A stretch of DNA of 64,000 nucleotides from Azorinus chamasolen. Taxonomy: Eukaryota > Mollusca > Bivalvia > Cardiida > Solecurtidae. The position numbers and the translations under genes are program-made. Of this stretch, positions 1 through 10,679 are shown piece after piece (position 1 is the stretch's first letter; every line of letters starts with the position of its first letter). A model generated the notes under the pieces. That model searched no databases, was not told the origin of the DNA, and saw nothing but the letters and a program-made list of their open reading frames with translations. The stretch is from the NCBI GenBank assembly GCA_963576725.1, contig OY755238.1, positions 29,159,201 to 29,223,200 of the forward strand, in the 5' to 3' direction.

Positions 1-550
1 TGATTCAGTAGAAGAGTTTTATTTCCCTCCCACAATTAAGCTTTTTGTCAACATGTATTACAAACACACTATTTATTTATGTCATCAAACATAAAAATAT
101 ACGCCCCTCTCCAAAAATATTTCTACGCCCCGCCCCTAATCTGAAATCCTGGATCCGCACCTGCCAACAGTGTCAGCCATATTCCAGTATCTCAATACTG
201 TACCTAAAAACGAATAATGGATGGGCGTTTCAAAATTGGATCAAAAGGTTAAAACTCTGCATCAAGGTAAAAGGGTGAATACTTCGAAGGTATCTCCGGT
301 GCTAGTGTTATTTTGGGTTTTACAGACAAAGTTGCAATACTTATTGAAGGACCCTCGTAGTATGGGAATGAAATGGATAATTGTATGATTTTGCCTTCCC
401 CACCATTGCGTGATTGTTTTACACCCTGGTAATCAAACTACGGCAAAAACAAAATGCTCAGGAGACATTGTCTGATGAGGTCAACCGTAGACTGTTATCA
501 CATTTGTTCCTAGTAATATTATATGCACCGTATTTCTATAGAAGTTATAG
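1..550. other. No gene seen; unassigned AT-rich DNA
   Basis: There is no long open frame, RNA gene or clear repeat boundary here. A short stretch near 105-165 (rich in CGCCCC) looks repeat-like but cannot be assigned. Confidence 0.5.
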
Positions 551-708
551 TTGTAGGTAGGTAGCTGCTTAATACAGGGTAAAAGTAATGCAGAAAGCTC
601 CTAAAAGATTCTTTCTGTACGACTTTAACCCTGTATTTAGCTGTCACCTGTCTTCAAGGCCGATATGCACACTAAATGAACCTCCGGTTTAGAGGGGGTT
701 TACTGTAC
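551..708. mobile_element. H1 hairpin MITE
   Basis: A diverged H1 copy. The hairpin arms around AATGCAGAAAGCTCC face GCTTTCTGTA, followed by the family's right part (GCTGTCACCTGTCTT ... TTTAGAGGGGGTTTACTGTA). The centre has decayed. A separate H1-like end (TACAGTAAAAACC) lies at about 725-740. Confidence 0.7.
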
Positions 709-770
709 ATACATGTACATATATACAGTAAAAACCTTCTAGAGCAACAGGTAACTTAAGGTAACTTTAG

Positions 771-943
771 GTGGGTACGCAAATGCTAAATTTATCCTTT
801 CTCCACCAAACCCTATGTTATGACCACTCTTTAGAATTATCTCGACGATTCTAAAGAGTGATCACAACATAGGGTTTGGTTGAAAAAATAAAGACGTTAT
901 GCTTAAATGTGTTTTAATTTTCTCATCTTATCTGGACCTCTGG
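771..943. mobile_element. H2 hairpin MITE
   Basis: A near-perfect inverted repeat of about 40 bp per arm at 810-882: CCAAACCCTATG...ACCACTC, then the complementary GAGTGATCAC...CATAGGGTTTGG. The flanks end in a TCTGGACCTC motif also seen at other H2 copies. Confidence 0.75.
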
Positions 944-1007
944 TAAAAGCCATTGAAAGCTAATGCTTGACGAATAATCAAAAGTGTCTCTAAAAGCAGA
1001 TGTTTTC

Positions 1008-1150
1008 CGAATGCAAGAGTAATACAGAAAGATTATATAGGAGCTTTATACATGACGTTCCTCTTGCATTAAGCAACCACATGTCTTTCAGACCTACGGA
1101 TAAACATCGTCATGGTGGTCGCTTAACGGGGATTGTGCTGTGTAACATTA
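1008..1150. mobile_element. H1 hairpin MITE, diverged
   Basis: TAATACAGAAAG...ATAGGAGCTTTATACAT, then TTGCATTAAGCAACCACATG and a right end ending near GCTTAACGGGG. The hairpin is weakened by substitutions. Confidence 0.6.
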
Positions 1151-1214
1151 CTCCACAGAACGAAAATTCGCTCGAATTGATGATAATTTGCAACCATTTG
1201 CCCCATATAAATGA

Positions 1215-1420
1215 ATAAAGTTTTACACCTTTGCAAACTTTGCTCCTCTAGGAGCCGTCTCACCAGGATCGGATCTGTTTGCTTATGAAATTAACATAAA
1301 TCTGACTACAGTTTCTAATAATACCAAAATGTTCTTTGTACAAAAGCCATTATAAAGAATCGGCTAATAAATATTCATGATGTCATTATTTCTCTCATGA
1401 ATATTCACCAGGAAAAGGAC
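1215..1420. mobile_element. T1 TTAA MITE, degenerate
   Basis: Recognised by CTCCTCTAGGAGCCGTCT, GATCTGTTTGCTTATGA and the CATGAATATTCACCAGGAAAAGG end. The left hairpin arm is largely lost. Confidence 0.6.
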
Positions 1421-1499
1421 TGATCTAGATAAGACACTGAGTAACGGTACAGAGTAATGGTACTTCCATTTTAGAAGGAAACGTTGATCTGAGGTCATT

Positions 1500-1630
1500 A
1501 ACCAGTTTTGGCCCGAGTTCATTCTCAGTTATCGCAGTGGTCAGTGTTTGAGCTTGGTCAAAATCTGACCAATCAGATGCTTGAGAATGAACTCAGACCA
1601 AAATATTTTTATAACATCGGGTCTTGGCTA
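1500..1630. repeat. H3-like inverted repeat
   Basis: GAGTTCATTCTCAG faces TTGAGAATGAACTC, with the internal CTGACCAATCAGATGC motif typical of H3 copies at 12758 and 42579. Confidence 0.6.
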
Positions 1631-1686
1631 TTTAGAGACGTGGGTAAGTGTCTTATATAAAACAAAATAAACATGTTTAGACTGTA

Positions 1687-1910
1687 TTAACTCATTCCCT
1701 CCTAATCTATATTTAGACACATCCTCTTTGAATTTATCTACCGAAAAGGAGCATTTACTAGAGAAAAGGAAAATAGAATTGTGTAGTTTTTAAACCACTG
1801 TGATAAATAGAGCATTGCTCATATGGAGCAAATGCTCTATTTATCACAATGGTTTCTAAATGTGACTTTTACAGAGACGCCAAAATGCGTCAGTAGGAGG
1901 GAATGTATTG
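1687..1910. mobile_element. T2 TTAA MITE
   Basis: Starts TTAACTCATTCCCTCC and ends GGAGGGAATG. The central hairpin reads AAACCACTGTGATAAATAG ... ATATGGAGCAAATGCTC, then its complement. The final TTAA has mutated. Confidence 0.85.
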
Positions 1911-2207
1911 ATTCAGATGATATTGTGGAAACAGACGACTATATTGAAGAGGCACAAGATGGAAGATGTGGCCAATCTAATTAGGATTGTCAGCTTGATA
2001 AAGCCAGCTGTGTCCTGGCTTTCACAAAGGAATATGTTGTAGATTACATAGCCTTTGAAAACAGCTGGTGTCAAAATAAGACACCGGGTCACCCAATAAA
2101 TAATTGGACTCCAAACCTTTGGTCATCTAATTGTGTTTTAGGATAAGAAATGGGCAATTTGTGTTGAGACAAGATGAAGGTGACGATATTTCTGAATTTT
2201 ATCCTGT

Positions 2208-2290
2208 CTGAGTATGAGATCAGTCTCAATTATCTGATCCTTGAGACTGATCTCATACTCAGACTCAGAAGTTTTATAAGCTCGGGGCAT
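2208..2290. repeat. Hairpin with GAGTATGAGATCAGTCTC arms
   Basis: GAGTATGAGATCAGTCTCA faces TGAGACTGATCTCATACTC, followed by AGAAGTTTTATAAGCTCGGG. This is probably an H3 relative or half copy. Confidence 0.6.
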
Positions 2291-2318
2291 GGTGTATGTA
2301 TATATTGTTTTTAAACGT

Positions 2319-2576
2319 GTTAACCATTTACTCCATGAAATATTTATGTAAGAAATTAATGGCGTCATGAATATTAATTAGATTAAGTTTTATAATGACG
2401 CATGGACACGGGTTTTTTGGCCCATAACAGACACATTACTGTAGAATTGTATTTGAATTATTTCATAAACAAACAGAGCAGACCCTGATCAGACGGCTCC
2501 TACATGAGCCGTCTGATCTGAGTCTACTCTGTTTGTACAGGCATAGAAAGGCATATGTATGAAGTAAAGGGTTAAC
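2319..2576. mobile_element. T1b TTAA MITE
   Basis: Begins TTAACCATTTACTCCATG and ends GAAGTAAAGGGTTAA. It carries the CAAACAGAGCAGACCCTG hairpin centred on GGCTCCTACATGAGCC near 2500. Confidence 0.85.
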
Positions 2577-2654
2577 CCTTTCAACTTTATGCATAAATTC
2601 TGCTTTGTTGCATAGATATTCTCACTCCCAGTTCATGCAAGCCTGTAGGAAGCC

Positions 2655-2760
2655 ATTGACCTTTTGTCAAACATTTGTTTATCCTGATGAGACGCCAAAT
2701 CACTGTTTGTCTCGTCCAGAGTCTAGCTGTTTCCAAATGCCAGTCATGTAACACTTAGCA
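2655..2760. mobile_element. T4 MITE, degenerate
   Basis: CCATTGACCTTTTGTCAAAC, then TCCTGATGAGACGCC and TGTCTCGTCCAGAGTC. These are remnants of the T4 hairpin. Confidence 0.5.
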
Positions 2761-3263
2761 AGATAATGCTTGAGTCTGAACTTTTCTCTTTTCACAGTAT
2801 TGCTTTTGCTTTCGAAGGATCGTCTACTTTCAGATCTTATGTACTTCACAACAGCAGGTGTTAAGTGCTTGTGTGGCCGCCGTTAAAAATCGCCTAGCAC
2901 TTCATCTCCAGTGTTGGTTAAATTTATTTTCTTCATTAGTGTCGATGTTATTAATTTTGAAAATAATTATTCGAATACCACATAAGCCGTTGCTAGGGGG
3001 CATGAGTACGTAGTTTTGCGCTTTAATAACTGCTTACGAATGTACTCAATAAAACAGTTTGCAATTTGCTGTTTTTGCATTGATGCGTTTGTTTCGAATG
3101 ATCTCATACTTTCAAAACTTACTTACAATTGATGAACACAAAATCTCTTCTTCGCAATCTAAGATTTCTGTCTATGTGGATGTGGTTTTGAGGCTAAATG
3201 TCATTGTTGTCTCGGAACACATCGATCTCTCTGCAACATATCGGCACTTTATTACTGAACAGT

Positions 3264-3497
3264 ATTGACCCATTCCCTGATATTGACGATTGTTGACGAC
3301 TCTGTAAAAGTCGCGTTGTGAAAACATTGTGATAAATAGAGCATTTGCTCCTATAGGAGCAAATGCTCTATTTATCACAATGTTTTCAAACTACAAAATT
3401 CTAAAAAAAGTTCCTTTTCTCTAGTTAATGCTCATTTTCGGAAGATTTATTCAAAGAGGCTGTGTATAAAAATAGCCTATGAGGTAATGGATTAACG
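3264..3497. mobile_element. T2 TTAA MITE
   Basis: Begins CCCATTCCCTGATATTGACG and ends GAGGTAATGGATTAA. The long hairpin is centred on TTTGCTCCTATAGGAGCAAA near 3354. Confidence 0.9.
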
Positions 3498-3549
3498 CTT
3501 ACTATGACTGTCTAAGTTTGGATTTGGTGCAAGTATTTCCAGGTTTGAT

Positions 3550-3643
3550 TAAGAAAGTATTGACTAGGTGCAAAAAAGCTTGGATCCTGAGACACCGAGT
3601 AACTCGACGTCTCATCTGGATCAAAGCTGTTTGCAAATGCTAG
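3550..3643. mobile_element. T4 MITE, partial
   Basis: Hairpin TTGGATCCTGAGACACCG / CGACGTCTCATCTGGATC, followed by the T4 right arm TGTTTGCAAATGC. It abuts the T1 element that starts at 3644. Confidence 0.7.
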
Positions 3644-3855
3644 TTAACCCTTTCCCTAATATAAACGTTTTTGCAAACAGAGTAAAACGCAGGGTCTGCT
3701 CTGTTTGTTAATTGAATTTGATAGGTCTGTTTCTTTAGTTTCTAAAATGGCTACACTGTTCCAACCTCCATATTTCATTATAACTATTTTGTCCATGAAT
3801 ATTCAGTAAGCTTTGAAAGTTGTAATAAACATAGAACATGGAAATGGTCAAGTAG
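3644..3855. mobile_element. T1 TTAA MITE with half-deleted hairpin
   Basis: TTAACCCTTTCCCTAATATA ... AACATGGAAATGG. The hairpin is reduced to GCAAACAGAGTAAAACGCAG followed by GGTCTGCTCTGTTTG, so the inner arms are missing. Confidence 0.8.
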
Positions 3856-3934
3856 TGATTAATTGGACATGGGGTTTCTTGTCCTTACTATGTGTCGCAA
3901 AACCGAAGTCCTTCAAGATACGAATATGTTTAAT

Positions 3935-4115
3935 TATACAGAGGTTCAGACAAAGGTCCGTACTCCAATACTAAAATCGTCATTACTCCACCAAACCCTA
4001 TATCGTGACCACTCCTCTTCGAGACGACTCTGAAGAGTGGTCGCAGCATATAGTTTGGTGGAGAAATTCTTGAAAATGTTTTCATTTCCGCATCTTATCT
4101 GAACTTCTGAATTAA
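3935..4115. mobile_element. H2 hairpin MITE
   Basis: Hairpin at 3988-4062 (CCACCAAACCCTATAT...GACCACTC / GAGTGGTCGCAGCATATAG). The family flanks GTTCAGACAAAGGTCCG and TTATCTGAACTTCTG are present. Confidence 0.8.
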
Positions 4116-4277
4116 TACGTACACTGTGTAACTGCCAGCTTGCTGAATGCAAACTGTTTTATATTGTTTTTCAGTAGATTCGGGGGGAAATTGTTATTTG
4201 CAAATTGAAGAAGACACTTTCATTGCAGATAAAATCTGCTTAGTATTAAACAGATTCAAGATTTGGGAAGAGTATCC

Positions 4278-4530
4278 CGTAACCCTTTCCTTCGTAGAAA
4301 TTCTTTTTTGTATGTCTTTGCAAACAGGGTAGAACCAGACCAGACGGCTCCTTTAGGAGTTGTCTGATCAGGGTCTGCTCTGTTTGCTTATGATATTATA
4401 ATAGATCTGACTATATAGTTTGTACCAATACCAAAGACTCCCATGTACATCTGCTATTATTAAAAAACAGCTTATAAATATTCATGATGTCATTATTTCT
4501 CATATGGATATTCAACAGGGAAAGGGTTAA
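4278..4530. mobile_element. T1 TTAA MITE
   Basis: GTAACCCTTTCCTTC ... CAACAGGGAAAGGGTTAA. The hairpin is GCAAACAGGGTAGAACCAG / GGGTCTGCTCTGTTTGC centred on GGCTCCTTTAGGAG. Confidence 0.9.
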
Positions 4531-4595
4531 TAGACACATAGGCATATTGACAGTAATCCTTCAGGAGTCCTTTGATCGCGGAATTCTATATTTGC

Positions 4596-4804
4596 TTAAC
4601 CCTTTCCCTGTTCTATGTTTATTCAAGATACATGTATGGAAGGTGGGATATTGTAGCCATTTTAGAACGTAGAGAAACAGGTCTATCAAAGTCTATTGGC
4701 AAACAGAGCAGACCCTGATCATACGGCTCCTATAGGAGCCGTCTGATTTGGGTTTACTCTGTTTGCATATGCGCGAAAACACGTTATATAAGGGAAAAGG
4801 TTAA
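4596..4804. mobile_element. T1 TTAA MITE
   Basis: TTAACCCTTTCCCTGTTC ... AAGGGAAAAGGTTAA. The hairpin is centred on GGCTCCTATAGGAGCC near 4732. TTAA is present at both ends. Confidence 0.92.
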
Positions 4805-5591
4805 ACGTATTTCACATAAGCCATAACGTAATGACAAGTCTTGGGAAGACATACCTTCAAATTGAAATAGATCCATTCAAGATGCATACATGTACATACA
4901 CATAATTCAACGAATTTACAGAGGAAATGAGGTTTTGATTGTTTAATTTGATTCCGGCATGCTTCAATAAAACAGTTTTTATGGAAAACTCGATGCCATA
5001 TCACCAATTCTCTGTTATACGGATCCAATTAGGGCAGTGCCACAAGTGCATACACATCTTGGAGCATTTTGAGGGCTTGGTGTCGAACTGTTGTTACTCA
5101 TTCTTTACTTTTTTGACTCCATGGATATTCATGGGGGGGGGGGGGGGAATAACTACATTATGACTATTCATTACATAGTTTTTATAGTGCCATGTAAACA
5201 CAGTGATCTTTGGTCATGCCAGAAACTGTAGAGTTATATATGTATGTTATTATTACCAATGATTAACAACTGCAATATTATCGTTTGCAGTAACTTCCAG
5301 GATAGTATTTTTATGGATTTCTTTTAACTCTTTGTTTGGTTCAGACACCTTTTATCGCCTTCCCAGGCAGCTCATGCAGTTCTGGTCTTGGATTAGAATC
5401 TGATACTTTTTCTTATGGAATACATGCAGTGTAGATCTGGCTCTACATATGCTCTTATGACCAAAGCGTCCCGTTATCATATGCCATAATAAAACAACAG
5501 CTACATGTGATACGTAGGGAATTCCTACAAGGTCATATATCAAGATCAAAGGTCAAATTACGGATCAAATTCAAATTGGCAATAATCGTCA
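4805..5591. other. No gene seen; poly-G tract inside
   Basis: No coding or repeat-family signal is recognised, apart from an uninterrupted run of about 17 G at 5131-5147. The run could form quadruplex structure or be an assembly-sensitive homopolymer. Confidence 0.5.
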
Positions 5592-5660
5592 TTTCTCTAC
5601 CACACCCTATACTGTGACCCTTTTGTAGAATCGTCTTGAAGAGAGGATTCTAAAGAGTAA
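5592..5660. mobile_element. H2 MITE, partial
   Basis: TTTCTCTACCACACCCTATACTGTGACC and TCTAAAGAGTAAACAACCATG are the two damaged hairpin arms of an H2 element, leading directly into the tandem array. Confidence 0.6.
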
Positions 5661-6690
5661 ACAACCATGCGTTTTATTCGCTAAATTTATTATATAGTTT
5701 ACTAGCTATAAATGTAAGAATAGAGATATGTATGGAACATTCACGTCTTTTGTTCGATTAATTTATTGTATAGTTTACTAACTAAAATGTAAGAATAGAA
5801 ATATGTCTGGCACGACCATGCTTTTTGTTCGCGTAATCTATTACATGTATATAGTTTACTAGCTATGAATGTTAGAATAGAGATAATATGTCAAACGACC
5901 ACACATTTTGTTCGCTTAATATATTATATAGTTTAATAGCCATAAATTTAAGAGTAGAGATATACATGTGTGTTCCACATGCCTTTTTGTTCGCATAGTC
6001 TATTATATCGTTTACTACTATAAATGTATGAATATAGATATACACTAAACTACCATGCTATTTGTTCGCGTATATAGATTTCTGACTATAAAGGTAATAA
6101 CGGAGATATATGTGAACCGATCATGCCTTTATGTTTGTTTAATTTATTAAATAGTTTATTAGCTATAGCTATCAATGTTAGAATAGAGATATACGTGGAA
6201 CTACCATGCCATTTGTTCGCGTGTATAAATTGTTCGTTTAATTTTGTAAACAGTCTACCAGCTAAAATGTCAGAATAGAGATAATATGTGACACGACCAC
6301 ACACATATGTATTCGTTTAATTTATCATATAGTTTACTAGATACATATGTAAGCATAGAGATAGATATGGAACGAACACACCTTTTATTTCCATTTTTAT
6401 ATAGATTACTTGCTACAAACGTTAGAATAGGACGCTATGTGTAACGACCAACCCTTTTGTTCCCATAATCGATTATATACATGTAGTTCACTTGCTATAG
6501 AGGTAAACGTAAGACTAAATGTGACCGCACATTTTGTTAGCTTACTAGTTTATAATATAGTTTTCTAGCTACAAGTGTTAGAGAATACAGTTATCTGGAG
6601 AACTACCACGCGTTTTGTTCGAATATTTTATTACACATGTACAAAGTTTACTTGCTATAAACCTAAGAATGGAGATGTACAGTACATTCC
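5660..6690. repeat. Minisatellite, about 77-bp period, about 13-14 units
   Basis: A diverged tandem array. Each unit has TTTTGTTCGCxTAAT, then TATATAGTTTACTAGCTA, then TAAGAATAGAGATAT, then a GACCAxxC stretch. Successive TTTGTTCG cores lie near 5749, 5823, 5906, 5984, 6060, 6130 and 6211, then 6455, 6532 and 6613, which gives steps of 72-83 bp. Units differ by many substitutions, so the array is old. A stray GTTCGCATAA unit sits near 6900. Confidence 0.9.
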
Positions 6691-6719
6691 CTCAAACCGT
6701 AATTAATTGATAATATATT

Positions 6720-6880
6720 CTTTTAATGTAGGTGGCAGCTTAATGTAGAGTTAAAATCATACCGATAGCTCCTTTTGGAGCTTTCTGCATGACTTTCAAC
6801 CTTCATTAAGCTGACACCTGTCTGAAGGACCGGCACTGGTACTGATTTTAACGTCCGATTTAGAGGGCTTTCACTGTATC
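6720..6880. mobile_element. H1 hairpin MITE
   Basis: GCTTAATGTAGAGTTAAAATC ... GATAGCTCCTTTTGGAGC ... CTTCATTAAGCTGACACC, with the right end TTTAGAGGGCTTTCACTGTA. Confidence 0.75.
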
Positions 6881-7062
6881 CGGAACGAGCATGGCCTTTG
6901 TTCGCATAAAGTACATATATCATACAAGTTATAAAGGTATATAAAGCAAGACATAAGGCCATATACTGTTATTTTAACACCAACCAGACTATGAGAAAAA
7001 TAATACCTCCTCAAATTTGGAGCACTTGCATTTGAATGCCGTCGAATCTATCAAGTTTATAA

Positions 7063-7303
7063 CATTTCCCCTCATAATCCCATATTTTCCCGCAATATCA
7101 AACAGAGAAGACCCAGATCAGACAGCTCCTATAGGAGCTGTCTGATCAGGGTCTGCTCTGTTTGCATACTGAATTTGATAAACCTAATTGTCTAGTTTCT
7201 AAAATGGCATAATTATTCCATCTTCCATGTTAAAATAATTTTCTCCATGAATATTCACTAGGTATTGGAAATCAAAGTAAATATAGAACAGGGAAAGGGT
7301 TAA
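7063..7303. mobile_element. T1 TTAA MITE (shares its TTAA with the next copy)
   Basis: The left end is eroded (CATTTCCCCTCATA) and the right end is intact (AACAGGGAAAGGGTTAA). The hairpin carries matched changes in both arms relative to the common T1 sequence (AGACAGCTCC / GGAGCTGTCT). Confidence 0.85.
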
Positions 7304-7520
7304 CCCTTTCCCTTATGTAAGCGCATTATGACGCATCTGCAAACAGAGCAGACCCAGATCAGGCGGCTCCTATAGGAGCCGTCTGATCAGGGTCTGCTCT
7401 GTTTGCTTATGGTGTAATATTGATCTGAGCCAAATTGTCCTGCGTTCATATGCCATTATAAACATTAATCCTCATGACGTCATTATTTCTTACATGAATA
7501 TTCATCAGGGAAAGGGTTAA
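7300..7520. mobile_element. T1 TTAA MITE
   Basis: TTAACCCTTTCCCTTATG ... ATCAGGGAAAGGGTTAA. The hairpin is centred on GGCTCCTATAGGAGCC. Its left TTAA (7300-7303) is the right TTAA of the preceding copy. Confidence 0.92.
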
Positions 7521-7612
7521 GGAACCATTGACCGGGTGCCAAACAGCCATGATGAGATGTCAAGTTAATTGAAGTCTCATATAGATCCAAACTCTCTCAG
7601 AGATAGGAATAT
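7521..7612. mobile_element. T4 MITE, degenerate
   Basis: GAACCATTGACCGGGTGCC, then AACAGCCATGATGAGATG and GTCTCATATAGATCCAAAC match T4 hairpin arms with deletions. Confidence 0.5.
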
Positions 7613-7846
7613 AGTTAAAACATTCACTTCATGATTATTCATGAAAGAATTAGTGATATCCTGTGAATATTAATTGGTTTCTTTTTATAATAGATCATGA
7701 ACACAGGACGTTTTGGCCATGGCAGAAACTGTAGAATCTTATCTATATATTTTCTGTAGCAAACAAAGTAGACTAAAATCATCTTAGCTTGGTCTACTAT
7801 GTTTGCAAATGCGTAGAAAGACGTATTTATGGAGTAAAGAGTTAAA
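7613..7846. mobile_element. T1b TTAA MITE
   Basis: GTTAAAACATTCACTTCATG ... TGGAGTAAAGAGTTAAAC. The hairpin has collapsed to GCAAACAAAGTAGAC ... GGTCTACTATGTTTGC. Confidence 0.75.
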
Positions 7847-8359
7847 CTAGATACTAATACTAATATCTAACAATCTGGTATCAATATATAGCTAAGTATG
7901 ATACATGTAGCTGTATAATGCATTTGGTTGCTATGGCAACTCACACCAAATAAGACTTTGTGACTACATGTATATCTGCAATAAGTAATAACTGGCCCTC
8001 GTATAGTCGACTTGTTTTCTCACCTGTTGATTGTATATACAATATAAAGATCACATGTATCGTATACTAGCTTAGTATTTTCCATGTTGACTATTCATGT
8101 AAGGACATATTGACATCATGAATACTTGTTATACTCTAAACAACAACAACAACAACAAACCAGCGATATTAAAAAAAATAACAAAATAACTGTGTATTTT
8201 GTAAACATGACCTGGTAAATTCGACAGTCAATAACAGGATGAGTAAGGTTGCAGTTGCTCAAGTATTTTGAGCAACTCAGGTCAAGTTATGTACTTGTAT
8301 AAAATAGAACATGTTTTAAGCGGTCATTTATTTATTGCACATGGGAGTCTTAAATACAA

Positions 8360-8450
8360 GTTGTTGCTAAATGCAGGGCAAATGTAATGCTGGAAGCTCC
8401 TATAGGAGTTTTCAGCATTACTTTTGACCTGCATTCAGCAACATTTTGAC
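8360..8450. mobile_element. H1 hairpin
   Basis: A near-perfect hairpin: TGTTGCTAAATGCAGG ... GAAGCTCCTATAGGAGTTTTC ... CCTGCATTCAGCAACA. Confidence 0.85.
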
Positions 8451-8585
8451 TTACAGACCCACAGTCAGACTTCTCTTTGATAGTACCTTAATACATGTTC
8501 TACTGTATTCAAATGTTTATCACACCCCTATAGTGGTTCATTCCATCGAATTATCTCTCTATATAACTTCTATAATGGTATATAC

Positions 8586-10575
8586 AGTGCTCCCTCCCTA
8601 CAACGACCCTCTGGATAACGATTCCCTCCTTACAACAACACATGTCACTGTTTCCGAAACAACAAGGCTCCAGAAACAAATGTTTTCCATCGTATGTTAT
8701 TTACATGTATGCCTCCATCAAACCCTATGTTGTGACCACTCTTTAGAATCGTCACTTTGTGACGATTCTAAAGAGTGGTCACAACATAGGGTTTGATGGA
8801 TGAATAACGGTTTTAGTCCTCGAAATACACCTTATCTGGGGATCTACAAACAAGCTTATTATGTCTCCCCCCATATTTATATGGGGGAGACATATTGTTT
8901 TCGTGAGAGTTGTCTGTCTGTCCGTCTGTCTGTCTGTCCGTCTGTCCGCCTGTCTGTCACACTTTTTGTCCGGACGATAACTTCAATATGCCTAATGCCA
9001 GTTGATTGAAACTTCATATATGGAAAGAGCATAATGAGAGGAAGTGTCATACACAAGGTCCATAACTCTGGCTTCACTAATATTGGAGTTATTGCCCTTT
9101 GTAAAAAAAATCACACTTTTTTGTCCGGACGATAACTCCTATATGGCTCATGCCATTGGATTGAAACTTCATATATGGAAATATCATGACGAGAGGAAGT
9201 GTCATGCACAAGGTCCATAACTCTGGCTTCACTAATGATGGAGTTATTGCCCTTTGTAAAAAATATCATAATTATTTGTCCGGACAATAACTTCAATATG
9301 CCTGATGTCAGTTGATTGAAACTTCATATATATAAAAAGAGCATAATGAGCGGAAGTGTCATGCACAAGGTACATAACTCTGGCTTCACTAATATTGGAG
9401 TTATTGCCCTTTGTAAAAAATATCATAATTTTTTGTCCGGACAATAACTTCAATATGCCTGATGCCATTGGATTGAAACTTCATATATGGAAAGATCATA
9501 ACGAGAGGAAGTGTCATGCAGAAGGTACATAACTCTGGCTTCACTAATATAGGAGTTATTGCCCTTTGTAAAAAAAATCACACTTTTTTGTCCGGACGAT
9601 AACTTCTACATGGCTCATGCCATTGGATTGAAACTTCTTATATGGAAAGATCATAACGAGAGGAAGTGTCATGCACAAGGTCCATAACTCTGGCTTCACT
9701 AATATTGGAGTTATTGCCCTTTGTAAAAAAAATTACACTTTTTTGTCCGGACGATAACTTCTATATGGCTCATGCCATTGGATTGAAACTTCATATATGG
9801 AAAGATCATAACGAGAGGAAGTGTCATGCACAAGGTCCATAACTCTGGCTTCACTAATAATGGAGTTATTGCCCTTTGTAAAAACAATCTTAATTTTTTG
9901 TCCAGATGATTACTCCTATGTGACACATGCCATTGGAGTGAAACTTCATACATGGAACGATCATAATAAGAGAAAGTGTCATGCATAAGATCCTTAACTC
10001 GAGCTTCAATAAATTTAGAGTTATTGCCCCTTGTACATTTGTTTAATTCTTTCTTGTCCGTACGATAATTCCTACATGGCTCTTGCCATCGTATTGAAAC
10101 TTCATACATGGAAAGAGCATGATGAGAGAAAGTGTCATGAACAAGGGCCATAATTCTGGCTTCAATACTTTTGGAGTTATTGCCCTTTGTTACATTTTTT
10201 GGCCGATCAATAACTCCTGTTCGACTGATGCTATTGGAATGACATTTTATTTTTGGAAAGAGCATGATGAAAGTAGGTGTCATGCACAAGGGCCATAAAT
10301 CTGGTATCAGTATTTTTGGAGTTATTAGCTGTTATCATTTTCTTCTTGAAAAATGTAGTGTGGAAAACGCATAATGAGGGGAAGTATCATTCATCAAGAC
10401 CATAACATTTTTAGTGATTTCCCTTTACATATTGTTTTTATTAGAGGGGAGACATCCGTTTTTTTGACAAAAACCTCTAGTTATGTTTGATTTTCCCTCC
10501 CTATAACAACTCCCTCTGAACAACACATACAATCTTCGTATCCCAAAGGGTGTCGTTGTAGAGAGGGAGCACTGT
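8586..10575. mobile_element. Tc1/pogo-like MITE (CAGTGCTCCCTCCC ends) split by a Helentron-like insertion
   Basis: The left end CAGTGCTCCCTCCCTACAAC and right end GTTGTAGAGAGGGAGCACTG are inverted repeats flanked by TA. An H2-type hairpin (CATCAAACCCTATG...) lies at 8708-8800. The same element without the insertion is at 33648-34013, so 8858-10455 is a later insertion. No transposase is encoded. Assignment to the TA-targeting Tc1/mariner/pogo group is inferred from the TA flanks and terminal sequence. Confidence 0.85.
8858..10455 (+). mobile_element. Helentron/'pearl'-like non-autonomous element with about 155-bp tandem core
   Basis: It starts with a perfect stem-loop (ATGTCTCCCCC / GGGGGAGACAT, 8861-8893). 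A GTCT/GTCC microsatellite follows (8910-8957), then eight to nine tandem units of about 155 bp. GTCCGG cores lie at 8968, 9123, 9278, 9435, 9590 and 9745, with variants at 9900, 10055 and about 10200. Each unit contains TTGAAACTTCATATATGG, AGGAAGTGTCATGC and GAGTTATTGCCCTTTGT. The far end has GAGGGGAGACAT, an inverted echo of the start, and closes near CTCTAG. The order of stem-loop, microsatellite and tandem core matches what is known of bivalve pearl elements and Helentron-derived non-autonomous elements. Later units are progressively more diverged. Confidence 0.85.
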
Positions 10576-10679
10576 ACAAAATTGTCACGTGAATATTGAA
10601 CAGGTAATGGGTTAACAATGATGTAAAGGTTAAAGTGACATACTCTACTTGCAACGTGTTTTAACAATGCCTAACGCGT

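Noticed and set aside
8446..8796. A 116-codon plus-strand open frame
   Set aside because: It runs from an H1 hairpin into the CAGTGCTCCC MITE and its H2-type hairpin, so it is composed entirely of non-coding element sequence.
9711..10289. A 192-codon minus-strand open frame with repeated peptide-like blocks
   Set aside because: It lies wholly within the 155-bp tandem core. The repeated 'protein' comes from the DNA repeat, and neighbouring units have stops in the same frame.
8861..10330. CRISPR-like array
   Set aside because: The repeats are directly abutting 155-bp units without short unique spacers, in an animal genome context.
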